Source: Micromonospora sp. RP3T (GTDB taxonomy: Bacteria > Actinomycetota > Actinomycetes > Mycobacteriales > Micromonosporaceae). Taken from it: a DNA stretch of 64,000 bases. A model generated the notes under the pieces. The model was given only the letters and a program-made list of their open reading frames with translations. It had not been told where the DNA came from and did not search any database. Location of the stretch: contig NZ_PYPS01000021.1 of assembly GCF_003027925.1 (NCBI RefSeq), forward strand, positions 55,873-119,872, read 5' to 3'. Positions 38,947 through 47,425 of this stretch are shown piece after piece; positions within the stretch are counted from its first letter, which is position 1, and each line of letters begins with the position of its first letter. A program made the position numbers and the translations under genes.

Positions 38947-41900
38947 GTGGCCGCCTTCCGCGCCCTCCTGCTCGGCGTCGCGGAGTACGACGACCCGCAG
39001 ATCGTGCCGCTGCCCTTCGTCCCGAACGACATCGGTGCGCTGAGCGTGGCCCTGGAGGAGACCGGATACCGCGTCCGAACGCTCGACGGTGGTCGGCTCA
39101 GCCGGCCGAAGATCTATGCTGAGGTGGGCCAGTTCCTCGGCGACGCCCGCCCGAGCGACAACCTGCTCGTCTACCTCAGCGGGCACGGGGCCCACACCGA
39201 GGGCGTCGACTACCTGGTGCCGTCCGAGGCGGACCTGCGGATCCCGCTGCGGGAGTCGATGGTCCCGCTCAACTACTGGGCGGGTGCCCTCGAACGGAGC
39301 CGGGCCGGGCAGGTCGTCTTCGTGGTGGACGCCTGCCGGGAGGGGTTCGACCAGCAGTCCATGGCGCCGGAGGTGCAGCGGTGGAGCACCGGGCGGATCA
39401 ACCACGTGGGGCAGCAGCGGATCGCCTTCCTGTTCGCCTGCGGGCCGGGGGAGAAGGCCCAGTTCGTGTCCGGCGCCACCGATTCCTTCAGCTTCTTCTC
39501 CCGGGCGTTGCAGCAGGTCCTCGCCGGCGGTGACACCGGCCGCACGCTCGACGACCTCGTCGTCGCGATCAACGCGCAGGTGCGGGACCTGACCGAGGCC
39601 CACGGCCGGCAGGTGCAGACCGCGCGTGTCAACCCCGCCGGCTCCGGCCTGTCGCCCTTCCCGCCGGCGGCCCGACGCGCGGCGCAGCGCTCGTTCGACT
39701 GGGTGGGCCAGGCACGGTCGCACCGCGCCTGGAGCCTCGTCTCACCTTCGCTCGGCGGCGAGGAGCTCCGGTCCGCGACCATCACCCTGGTCGAACATTT
39801 GCTCCGGCTCAGACGTGACGCGAGCCGGGAACTCACCCGGGACCCCTGGCATGAGCCCGGTCTCGCCACTCGCATGACCAGCCGGGTCGAGTTCCTGACC
39901 GGCCTCCTCGCGTCTCCCGCCGCCGCCCCGGCCGGCGAGCTGTGCCTCTCCGGCGCAGAAGCCGCACTGCTGGTCGCCGGCCCCTACCTGTACGACACGT
40001 TCTGGACGCTCCGCGCGGCCCGGACGGCAGGTGTCGATCCGGGCAACTGGGCGACGCCGGACCGCCCGGACGCCGACAGCGACTCCTATCGACGCTTCGC
40101 GCAGGGCTTCCCCCGGTTGTGGCGGCGCCTCAACGGCCAGGTGCGGGACGGTGAGACCGCCGCGGAGATCGGGTGGTGGTTGTTCCACAGGTGGATCGCC
40201 CGACGGTCGCTGACCAACTCCGACAGCGACGTCGCCGAGCTGCTTCCGCTCGGTCTGACCGCCCAGCACCTGCCTGCTGGAGTCTTCGAGCAGGCCCGGG
40301 TGGCCGAGCTGATCCGGAGCCTGCGCGGCGACCCGGGTTTTCTCGCACGGGTCGACCGGCCCGGGCGACTGGTGAGCCACCGTACGGTCTGCGCCGGTAC
40401 CGCCGAAGAGCAACCGCTGCGGGAGCGTCTGGTCGCCTATCTCCTCTCCGCCGGCCGGGCCATGGCCGTCGAGGCCACCGCCCTTTCCGAGGTGGTGGTC
40501 GAGCACATGGGCATCAGCGACCCGGTATCGCCGGAAGAGCTGCGCTCCTCGATCGAGTCGGTGGAGTGGGAGTCGCGCGGTCCGGTACGGGTGCTCCGGA
40601 CCACCTGCCCCCACCCGGCGATCGAGATCGCGTTGCGGGCTCACGTGGACTTCTTCGACGCACTGCTGGTCGAGATCCAGGACGCCGCCGCCGGGGACAC
40701 CCACCTTCAACCGCTCTCCACCCTGCCGGCGCACGCATCGGCGGATCAGGTCCGGCCGAGTGAAGGGCCGGACGGACGGGCTTACCAGTCCGCCGGCGTG
40801 CGATTCCACCTCGCCGAGGACCGCATTCAGGAGCTCCTCATGGGCGAGCAGCTCTACGGCGACCCGCTCCTGGCGATCCGGGAGCTCTACCAGAATGCCC
40901 TGGACGCCTGCCGCCACCGCGCCGCCCGGACCGAGTACCTCCACCGCACCGGACGGTCGACGCCGGCGTGGGAGGGCCGGATCGAGTTCGTCCAGGGCCG
41001 GGACGAGCGGGGGCGCCCCTACCTGGAATGCACGGACAACGGCGTGGGCATGGGGGTACGCGAGCTGACCGGGGTGTTCTCGCAGGCCGGGACACGGTTC
41101 GTCGAGACCTCCGAGTTCGTGGAGGAGCAGTCCCGGTGGTCCCGTCTGGACCCACCGATCGACTTCTTCCCGAACAGCCGCTTCGGAGTCGGTGTGCTCA
41201 GCTACTTCATGCTGGCCGACGAAATCACGGTCGACACCTGCCGGTTCGACCAGGAGGGTCGCCCCGGAAACCGGCTCCGGGTGTCCATCGCCGGTCCGGG
41301 TAACCTCTTCCGGATCCGGGAGACCGGTCCGGGCCGGAGCGCGGGCACGACCGTCCGGCTGCATCTCCGCCGGGACACCGAGAGGCTTTCCTGCCTGGAC
41401 TTCCTGCGCCAGGTCCTCTGGGTGGCCGAGTTCCGGACCACCGTGACGCAGGATGCCGAGATCGAGGTGTGGCTGCCGGGCCACCTGTCGATGCTCGATG
41501 TGCCAGGAGTCGGGGATCCGATGGAGACGGCGCCTCCGTCCGGACGAGGGCTGTCCACGGGGCCGACCCTGGTCAAGTCGGAGCCGCACCCGGTCTGGTG
41601 GTGCGACCGACAGGGTGCCGTGCTGGTGGATGGCATCTTCATCAGTCGATTCGATTTTGGTGCCGTGGTCAATCTGCACGGGCGGCGCGCACCGCGTCTC
41701 TCGGTGAACCGGAGGCAGATCCTGGACGACGTGTCGGAGGAGATGCGGAGTCTGCTGCGACAGGCCGCAGGCGTCGTCAGTACCCCCGGCAGCCCCTTGT
41801 TCACCCATGATTGGGTGTCGGGGTTGACCTATCACCAGCCGCTGGTGGCGGATGCGGTGGTCGAGCTGGCGATCGCGGCCGGCCGGACGAGCTGGCCCGG

Positions 41901-43824
41901 GAGCGGGCGCTCCGACGAGTTGGTCTACACCGGGTGCTATCCACCGGACGCCACGCTGAACGTCCTGCCGCCCGGTCGGGAACCAGGGCCCGTGCCACGT
42001 CCCGGGCCGGCATGGGGTCAGCCAATGGACACGATCGCCGCGTCGGTGGAAACCTGGCGACTGGTCGCCTGGATCGCCGCCGGCCTGCACGAGGGCGAGC
42101 TGGAGGTGACCCAGGGGCGAGTGATCCGCGCGCGGCCGAGCGACTCGCTGATCAGCGCCGACGGCCGCGGCGTTCCACCGCTCTCCCCGCGCCTGCCGAT
42201 TCCCGTCAGTCACCTCATCACCGCTGCCGACAGCAGCGGTCTGTCCTGTCGGAGCGTGGCCGCACGACTTGTCGAACTCGGTTACCCGGCGCCGGCACAC
42301 GATCTGCCGGACGCGACCAGCCCGACCGACCGGGCCATCCTGAGTGGGAACGCCGACGGCAGGCAACCCTGGCTGTACCCGGGCGAGCATGTGCCGGCGG
42401 GGCACCTGGCGACCGCGGCCGGCCGGGCGGGCATCACGGCCCGTGCCGCGGCCGCCCGGCTGCGCACGCTCGGCTTCGTCGTCCAGGAAGCGTCGCACGC
42501 CCTGGATCAGATCGATCTCACGATCACGAGCGCGAACCTGAACGAGGGCTGGCCCTGGCTGCGTCCGGAGAAAACCGTCTCCGCCGGCCGCGTCCACTTC
42601 ACCGCCGCCATGGTCGGCATCTCGCCCGGCGAGGTGGTCAGCCGGCTACGACGGATCGGATACCGGGTCGAGGATGTTCCTCCCGGCGGTCCGCCCACCG
42701 AGGGGGACATCTGGTTGCTCTGGATCCGCGACGATCCGACTGGTTACGGCCCATACACGCCGCCCTCGCCACCACTCCCCGTTGGCGCACGCAACACGGC
42801 TCTGCCCTTGCGCGTCGCCGTCCATTCCCCCATCAGCCTGCTGGAGGCGGCCCTCCCCCTCCGCCCCGACGAGGTGCTCGCGGCGGCCGCCCGAAGTGGG
42901 TTGACCCCGCGCCAGGCCGCCGACCGGCTCCGGCAACTCGGTTACCGGCTCACCAGCGAGGACTTTCCGGATGCGGTGGATGTCGACGACCTCCGGCTTC
43001 TCAGCCGAGGTCTCGACGGGCGAAGGCCGTGGTTGGATTCGCAACAGGTCCCGCTGAACCATCTCTTCCGCGCGGCAGAGAGACTCCGGCTGACGCCTGC
43101 GGCGGTAGCGGCCCGGCTGGCGCGGTTCGGCTACGAGATCCCGGCGGTGTCGCTGCCGCAGACCCTCACGCTCACGGATCTGGCACTGTTCGGTGGTCGA
43201 CCCAGCAGGCGCACGCCGTGGCCGGAGGAGCCGCTGGAGGAGCACACGATCGTCCCGCCGGGACACATCCTGCTCGCCGCCCAGCGCACCGGGCTCTCGC
43301 CGGCCCAGGTCACCGCGCGATATCGCCAGTTCGGCCTCACCGTCGGGTCCGGAATGCCGAACGACGGCACCAGTGCAACGGATCTGATCATCTTGAGCGC
43401 CGATCTGAACGGCGAGGATCCCTGGCTCGCCGTCGAGGCACCGGTGCCGGTCGGCCACGTCGTCACGGCGGCGCATCGCACCGGCCTGCGGCCGCGCCAG
43501 GTGGCCATACGGCTCGGGGAACTGGGCCACACCACATCGGAGCACTCCCTGCCCGACTACGTCTCGGCCGAGGACACCACGCTCGTCAGCCGCGATCTGA
43601 ACGGTGAGCGGCCATGGGCAGATCCGGTCGAGCCGCTCTCCCTGGGACGCCTCGTGATGGCCACCGATGTCACAGGCCTCAGCCCGACCCGGGTGTCGCA
43701 GCGACTCGTCGAACTCGGCTTCCGGGGCTTCGACGAGTGGCACACGGACGCCACGATCGGCCTTCCCGAGGGTGCTACCGTCCGGCTCGTCCCGGTGCCG
43801 GTCACGGCGCGGGACGGCCGGTGA
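38947..43824 (+). CDS. Caspase-like protease - HSP90-type ATPase - repeat wHTH fusion protein
   Basis: A 1625-residue protein. Residues 1-215 are a caspase (C14) domain with catalytic His80 (YLSGHGAH) and Cys130 (VVDACREGF). A helical region follows (about 220-610). Residues about 615-960 are a GHKL/HSP90-like ATPase: the N-box with the catalytic-type Glu is IRELYQNALDACRH (near 645), DNGVGM starts at 697 and FGVGVLSYFML at 746. From about 1085 come eight units of 60-75 residues with the pattern (V/I)PxGHLxxAAxRTGLxPxxVAxRLxxLGY, probably winged-helix repeats. It resembles the multi-domain caspase/iHSP90 conflict systems described computationally by Aravind's group. Likely role: ATP-dependent sensing that triggers proteolysis, perhaps abortive antiviral death; untested. 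GTG start with GGGAG upstream. Confidence 0.88.
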   Translation: MAAFRALLLGVAEYDDPQIVPLPFVPNDIGALSVALEETGYRVRTLDGGRLSRPKIYAEVGQFLGDARPSDNLLVYLSGHGAHTEGVDYLVPSEADLRIPLRESMVPLNYWAGALERSRAGQVVFVVDACREGFDQQSMAPEVQRWSTGRINHVGQQRIAFLFACGPGEKAQFVSGATDSFSFFSRALQQVLAGGDTGRTLDDLVVAINAQVRDLTEAHGRQVQTARVNPAGSGLSPFPPAARRAAQRSFDWVGQARSHRAWSLVSPSLGGEELRSATITLVEHLLRLRRDASRELTRDPWHEPGLATRMTSRVEFLTGLLASPAAAPAGELCLSGAEAALLVAGPYLYDTFWTLRAARTAGVDPGNWATPDRPDADSDSYRRFAQGFPRLWRRLNGQVRDGETAAEIGWWLFHRWIARRSLTNSDSDVAELLPLGLTAQHLPAGVFEQARVAELIRSLRGDPGFLARVDRPGRLVSHRTVCAGTAEEQPLRERLVAYLLSAGRAMAVEATALSEVVVEHMGISDPVSPEELRSSIESVEWESRGPVRVLRTTCPHPAIEIALRAHVDFFDALLVEIQDAAAGDTHLQPLSTLPAHASADQVRPSEGPDGRAYQSAGVRFHLAEDRIQELLMGEQLYGDPLLAIRELYQNALDACRHRAARTEYLHRTGRSTPAWEGRIEFVQGRDERGRPYLECTDNGVGMGVRELTGVFSQAGTRFVETSEFVEEQSRWSRLDPPIDFFPNSRFGVGVLSYFMLADEITVDTCRFDQEGRPGNRLRVSIAGPGNLFRIRETGPGRSAGTTVRLHLRRDTERLSCLDFLRQVLWVAEFRTTVTQDAEIEVWLPGHLSMLDVPGVGDPMETAPPSGRGLSTGPTLVKSEPHPVWWCDRQGAVLVDGIFISRFDFGAVVNLHGRRAPRLSVNRRQILDDVSEEMRSLLRQAAGVVSTPGSPLFTHDWVSGLTYHQPLVADAVVELAIAAGRTSWPGSGRSDELVYTGCYPPDATLNVLPPGREPGPVPRPGPAWGQPMDTIAASVETWRLVAWIAAGLHEGELEVTQGRVIRARPSDSLISADGRGVPPLSPRLPIPVSHLITAADSSGLSCRSVAARLVELGYPAPAHDLPDATSPTDRAILSGNADGRQPWLYPGEHVPAGHLATAAGRAGITARAAAARLRTLGFVVQEASHALDQIDLTITSANLNEGWPWLRPEKTVSAGRVHFTAAMVGISPGEVVSRLRRIGYRVEDVPPGGPPTEGDIWLLWIRDDPTGYGPYTPPSPPLPVGARNTALPLRVAVHSPISLLEAALPLRPDEVLAAAARSGLTPRQAADRLRQLGYRLTSEDFPDAVDVDDLRLLSRGLDGRRPWLDSQQVPLNHLFRAAERLRLTPAAVAARLARFGYEIPAVSLPQTLTLTDLALFGGRPSRRTPWPEEPLEEHTIVPPGHILLAAQRTGLSPAQVTARYRQFGLTVGSGMPNDGTSATDLIILSADLNGEDPWLAVEAPVPVGHVVTAAHRTGLRPRQVAIRLGELGHTTSEHSLPDYVSAEDTTLVSRDLNGERPWADPVEPLSLGRLVMATDVTGLSPTRVSQRLVELGFRGFDEWHTDATIGLPEGATVRLVPVPVTARDGR
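42187..43780 (+). repeat. Eight degenerate protein-coding repeats in the caspase-HSP90 gene
   Basis: Approximate units begin at 42187, 42388, 42573, 42793, 43048, 43244, 43441 and 43621. Each encodes a short lead (VPxGHL or similar), an AA-x-RTGL helix turn, a xRLxxLGY helix end and an acidic loop closing in DLNGxxPWL. Unit 3 carries a longer Pro-rich insert after WLLWIRDD. The units are diverged at DNA level. Confidence 0.75.
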
Positions 43825-44050
43825 GCGCGCGCCAGAGCCCGTCGCCCGCCTCCTCCTCGGTGTCGAAGCGCTGCCGGACGTCGTACGTCCCGCGCTCGTA
43901 GGCGCCGATCTCCCAGCCGCCGGCGCGGGCGCGGCGCAGGAACCAGAAGTCGGGCGGGACCGGCACGTGTTCGTGCACGTCCTCCAGCGCGAACGCGTCC
44001 GGGGACAGCCCGGCCGCCAGCAGCGCGGCGCGTACCTGGTGCCGGTCCAC
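43802..44050 (-). CDS. Small protein downstream of the TNT-domain gene, putative immunity factor
   Basis: An 82-residue soluble protein (VDRHQVRAALLAAGL, VHEHVPVPPDFWFLRRARAGGWEIGAYERGTYDVRQRFDTEEEAGDGLWRAL). The GTG has GGGAGG upstream. It lies 44 nt downstream of the TNT-domain gene on the same strand, and its 3' end overlaps the caspase gene by 23 nt in convergent orientation. I recall similar small proteins beside actinobacterial toxins but cannot name the family. The immunity role is inferred from the gene order, as with the M. tuberculosis CpnT-IFT pair. Confidence 0.65.
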   Translation of the reverse strand: MDRHQVRAALLAAGLSPDAFALEDVHEHVPVPPDFWFLRRARAGGWEIGAYERGTYDVRQRFDTEEEAGDGLWRALTGRPAP

Positions 44051-44094
44051 GCCCGACCTCCCGTCTCGTGTCAGGATCTGGCCGTGGCCTGCGC

Positions 44095-44856
44095 TCACGC
44101 CCCGGCGGTCAGATCCTCTTCCACCAGGAAACCGTTGTCGAGCAGCCACTGCACGGTCAGCGTGGCCCCGGCCTGCGGCAGGTACGCGGGGTTGAGCTGG
44201 AACTGGGTGCCCATGCCCGGCTGGGCGAACCACGACGCGATCGGGCCGGAGTCGACAGTGAACGGCTTGACCACGCAGTAGACGTGGTAGTTGGCCAGCG
44301 GCGCGTTCACCGGGGTGTTCAGGCTCTGCGGGGTCAGCGCGCGCGAGCTGAACGGCGTGCCGAGCGGGGCGAGGAACGCGCCACCGGTGAAGCCGAAGCG
44401 GTCGAGCCGGTAGCCGGCCAGCAGCGTCTGGGCCTGCTTGATCGGGCGGCCGTCGGGGGCGATGACGAACCCGTTGGCCGGCGGGAAGACGTACGCCGCC
44501 GGGGTCCCGGTGGTGTACTGCGCCAGGAACTCGCTCTCGGTCAGCGCCCCGAACCGCTGGTAGCCGGCGAGCAGCGGCCCGACCGGCGAGGCGGTGGGCA
44601 GCGTGGCCGGGCCGAGCATCGGGTTGTTGTCGTAGAACTCGGTGGTCGGCGGCGCGGTGGGCGGGGTGCCCGGCCGGCAGAGGCTCTGCGTGGGCGGGGG
44701 TTGCGGTCGTTCGGACGTGTCGCCGGCCGGGGCGAGGGCGACCGTCCGGGCGGCGAGCGTGGTGGTGGCGACCGCACCGACCGGTTGGGCGGCGCCGGGT
44801 ACGAGAACGAATGCCGCCCCGGAGATGAGCGCGAGCAACCAATGACGTCTTTTCAC
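44095..44856 (-). CDS. Secreted TNT-domain protein (NAD+ glycohydrolase toxin type)
   Basis: A 253-residue protein with a Sec signal peptide (KRRHWLLALISGAAFVLVPGAAQPVGA), a Pro/Thr-rich spacer, and from about residue 90 a TNT (tuberculosis necrotizing toxin) domain. Landmarks are AAYVFPPANGFVI, GYRLDRFGFTGGAFLAPLGTPFSSRAL, the central NAPLANYHVYCVVKPF and the terminal VQWLLDNGFLVEE. TNT hydrolyses NAD+ and kills host cells. No ESX/LXG or other delivery domain is present, so simple secretion is implied. GTG start with GGAGG upstream. Confidence 0.82.
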   Translation of the reverse strand: MKRRHWLLALISGAAFVLVPGAAQPVGAVATTTLAARTVALAPAGDTSERPQPPPTQSLCRPGTPPTAPPTTEFYDNNPMLGPATLPTASPVGPLLAGYQRFGALTESEFLAQYTTGTPAAYVFPPANGFVIAPDGRPIKQAQTLLAGYRLDRFGFTGGAFLAPLGTPFSSRALTPQSLNTPVNAPLANYHVYCVVKPFTVDSGPIASWFAQPGMGTQFQLNPAYLPQAGATLTVQWLLDNGFLVEEDLTAGA

Positions 44857-45070
44857 CGAAAACCTCCAGTTTGAGATGGATCAGCGCGACCCATCCTGAA
44901 GGTTTCTCGGTATCAACGTGAGGTTTTGTCCGGTTGGCTACCTGATCGGGCTATCGCCCGCCTTCCGTACTCCTCGATCGTTACGTCCGCCGGGACCCAT
45001 GGGGCGGGCACCTCCGGCGAGGATCATTGCGGCCCGGTCCGGGCCGCTCACTCCTCGACGGGGATTCCAG
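44857..45070. other. Divergent intergenic region, TNT gene / beta-helix gene
   Basis: 214 bp with no supported gene. Both promoters should lie here, but I see no clear consensus boxes. Confidence 0.4.
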
Positions 45071-47371
45071 ATGCGCAGACCCTCCCTCGCCGGGCTCGCC
45101 GCGGCCACGCTCGCCGGCGGCTCCCTGCTGGCGCTCACCACGCCCGCCCAGGCGGCGGACACCACCCGCTACGTCCGTCAGACCTCGACCGCCTGTTCCG
45201 ACACCGGTCCCGGCACCCTGGCCGAGCCGTTCTGCTCGATCGGTCCCGCGGTGGCGGGAGTGGAGGCCGGGCAGACCGTCGACATCGGCGCGGGCACCTA
45301 CGACGAGCGGGTCACCGTCGCCCGCTCCGGCACGCCCGACCAGCCGATCACCATCGTCGCCAGCGGCGTCGTCACGCTCAGCGGCCCGACCGCCGGCGTG
45401 ACCGTCGACGGCCAGCACGATGTCGTGGTGCAGAACATCCGGGTGACCAAGGCGACCGACCTGCCCGCCCTCGATCTCCGCAATGCCTCGGGGATCACGG
45501 TCAACGGCGGCAGCCTCGTCATGGCGGACACCGCCACGGTGCCGATCGTCCGGCTCTCGGGCGTGAGCCGGACCGCCCTCACCCAGATCAAGGCCAACGG
45601 CAAGAAGCCCGACACCGGCGTGAGCATGGACGCGGCGACCACGGGCGTCGTCGTCCGCTCCGTCACGCTGGCCGGCTGGTCGACCTACGACGTCGCCGAC
45701 CAGACCGTCGGCATCCGGATCGACGGGCCCGGGAACACGGTTCTGAACAGCACCGTCGGCGGGTTCACCGGAGCGGGGATCGCGATCGGTCCGGCGGCGG
45801 CGGACACCGTCGTCGCCAACACCCAGGTTCAGGGCGGCTCAGGACTGGGCATCCACGTCCGCGGCGCGGCCCGGACGGCAATCACCAACAACCACGTCCG
45901 CGACCACTGCCGCGACGGCATCCGGGTGGACGGAGACGCCACCGGCGTCTCCGTGCAGAACAACCTCATGTCCTCCAACGGAGTCACCAGCCGGGCCTAC
46001 TGCGACCCGGCCGACCCGATGGGTGTGGAGATCGGCGTCTTCGACGCCGCCGCCGGCCGCACCGTGGTGGACTACAACAACACCTACCACTACGGCTCGC
46101 CCTCCGCCACGGCCTACTCCTGGAACGGCACCCGGATGGGCGTGCAGGCGTTCCGAACCGTGTCCGGTCAGGCAGTCCACGACCTGGACACGCCGAACAC
46201 CTACGAGGCGGAGGACTCCGCGAACTCCGCGGCGCCCGGCTTCCAGGCCACCGACCGCGCCGGCAACCCCCGTGCCGACAATCCGGGCCGGCCCAACACC
46301 GGCGCCGGGCCGACGCCGTGGGCCGACCGTGGGGTGACCGAGTTCCTCGGCAGTCCGCTCGCGTTGGTCGACGCGAAGCTGGATCTCGGCACCCGCACCG
46401 TCACGGTCGACGCCTCCCTGTCGCGCCCCGGATACCAGCCGATCTCCACGTACGTCTTCGACTTCGGCGACGGCACGGTGGTCACCTCGGACCGCCCGGT
46501 CGCCTCGCACGCCTACGCGGCCACCGGCGACTACACGGTCACGGTGACGGTCTCCGGCGCCGACAGGCAGAGCAACAGCGCCGCGCAGAACATCAGTGTG
46601 CTGCGGCGGACCGGCACGATCGGTCTGCTCGCCCTGGTCAACCTGCGCTACGCGTCGGCCACTCCCGGGCGGGTCCTGACGGCCGACAAGGCCGTGCTGG
46701 CCGCCGACGAGCAGTTCGACGTGGCCGACGCGGGCAACGGGCGGGTCGCCGTGCTGTCCCGGGCGGTCGGGCGGTACCTGGTCAACAGCGGCGCCGTCCT
46801 GCCCAACAGCACGGCGGTCACCGACGAGCAGACCTTCGACCTGGTCACCAACGCCGACGGCACGATCAGCCTGCGCTGGGCCGGCCGGGCGTACGTGAGC
46901 GTCGACGGGAGCGGCCAACTGATCGCCAACGCCACCGCGATCGCCACCCGGGAGAAGTTCTACCGGGTCAACGTCGCCGACGCGAACCGCACGCTGAAGG
47001 CCGCCGTCAACGGCCGGTACGTCAGTGCGGAGAGCGCCGGCGCGAAACCGCTGATCGCCAACCGCACCACCGCCGGGCCGTGGGAGACGTTCGACCTGGC
47101 CGACCTCGGATCGGGTCAGGTCGGCGTCTTCGCGCACGCCAACAACCGCTTCGTCTGCGCGGACAACGTCGGCCTCAACCCGCTGATCGCCAACCGCACC
47201 AGCGCGGGCGCCTGGGAGAAGTTCACAGTGGCCCGCAACGCGGACGGCACCACCAGCCTCAAGGCGACGATCAACAGCCGCTGGGTCAGCGCCGACAACG
47301 TCGGTACCAATCCGCTCGTCGCGAACCGCGCCACCATCGGTCTCTGGGAGAAGTTCACCGTCGGCGGCTGA
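45071..47371 (+). CDS. Secreted right-handed beta-helix - PKD - fascin-like beta-trefoil protein
   Basis: A 766-residue secreted protein. The signal peptide ends in PAQAAD. Residues about 30-430 are parallel beta-helix repeats of a pectate-lyase-like/NosD type (GIRIDGPGNTVLNSTVGG, GIHVRGAARTAITNNHVRDH, GIRVDGDATGVSVQNNLMSS). A PKD domain follows (YVFDFGDGTVV, HAYAATGDYTVTVTVSG). The C-terminal 250 residues have repeated LKAxxNxRxVSAxxxGxxPLIANRTxAGxWExF units of a fascin-like beta-trefoil. Probably binds and perhaps cleaves extracellular polysaccharide; no catalytic residues identified. Confidence 0.85.
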   Translation: MRRPSLAGLAAATLAGGSLLALTTPAQAADTTRYVRQTSTACSDTGPGTLAEPFCSIGPAVAGVEAGQTVDIGAGTYDERVTVARSGTPDQPITIVASGVVTLSGPTAGVTVDGQHDVVVQNIRVTKATDLPALDLRNASGITVNGGSLVMADTATVPIVRLSGVSRTALTQIKANGKKPDTGVSMDAATTGVVVRSVTLAGWSTYDVADQTVGIRIDGPGNTVLNSTVGGFTGAGIAIGPAAADTVVANTQVQGGSGLGIHVRGAARTAITNNHVRDHCRDGIRVDGDATGVSVQNNLMSSNGVTSRAYCDPADPMGVEIGVFDAAAGRTVVDYNNTYHYGSPSATAYSWNGTRMGVQAFRTVSGQAVHDLDTPNTYEAEDSANSAAPGFQATDRAGNPRADNPGRPNTGAGPTPWADRGVTEFLGSPLALVDAKLDLGTRTVTVDASLSRPGYQPISTYVFDFGDGTVVTSDRPVASHAYAATGDYTVTVTVSGADRQSNSAAQNISVLRRTGTIGLLALVNLRYASATPGRVLTADKAVLAADEQFDVADAGNGRVAVLSRAVGRYLVNSGAVLPNSTAVTDEQTFDLVTNADGTISLRWAGRAYVSVDGSGQLIANATAIATREKFYRVNVADANRTLKAAVNGRYVSAESAGAKPLIANRTTAGPWETFDLADLGSGQVGVFAHANNRFVCADNVGLNPLIANRTSAGAWEKFTVARNADGTTSLKATINSRWVSADNVGTNPLVANRATIGLWEKFTVGG

Positions 47372-47425
47372 CCCGTCCCCGACCCACGACGCCCGCCCGG
47401 CTCACGCCGGGTGGGCGTCGCCCGT

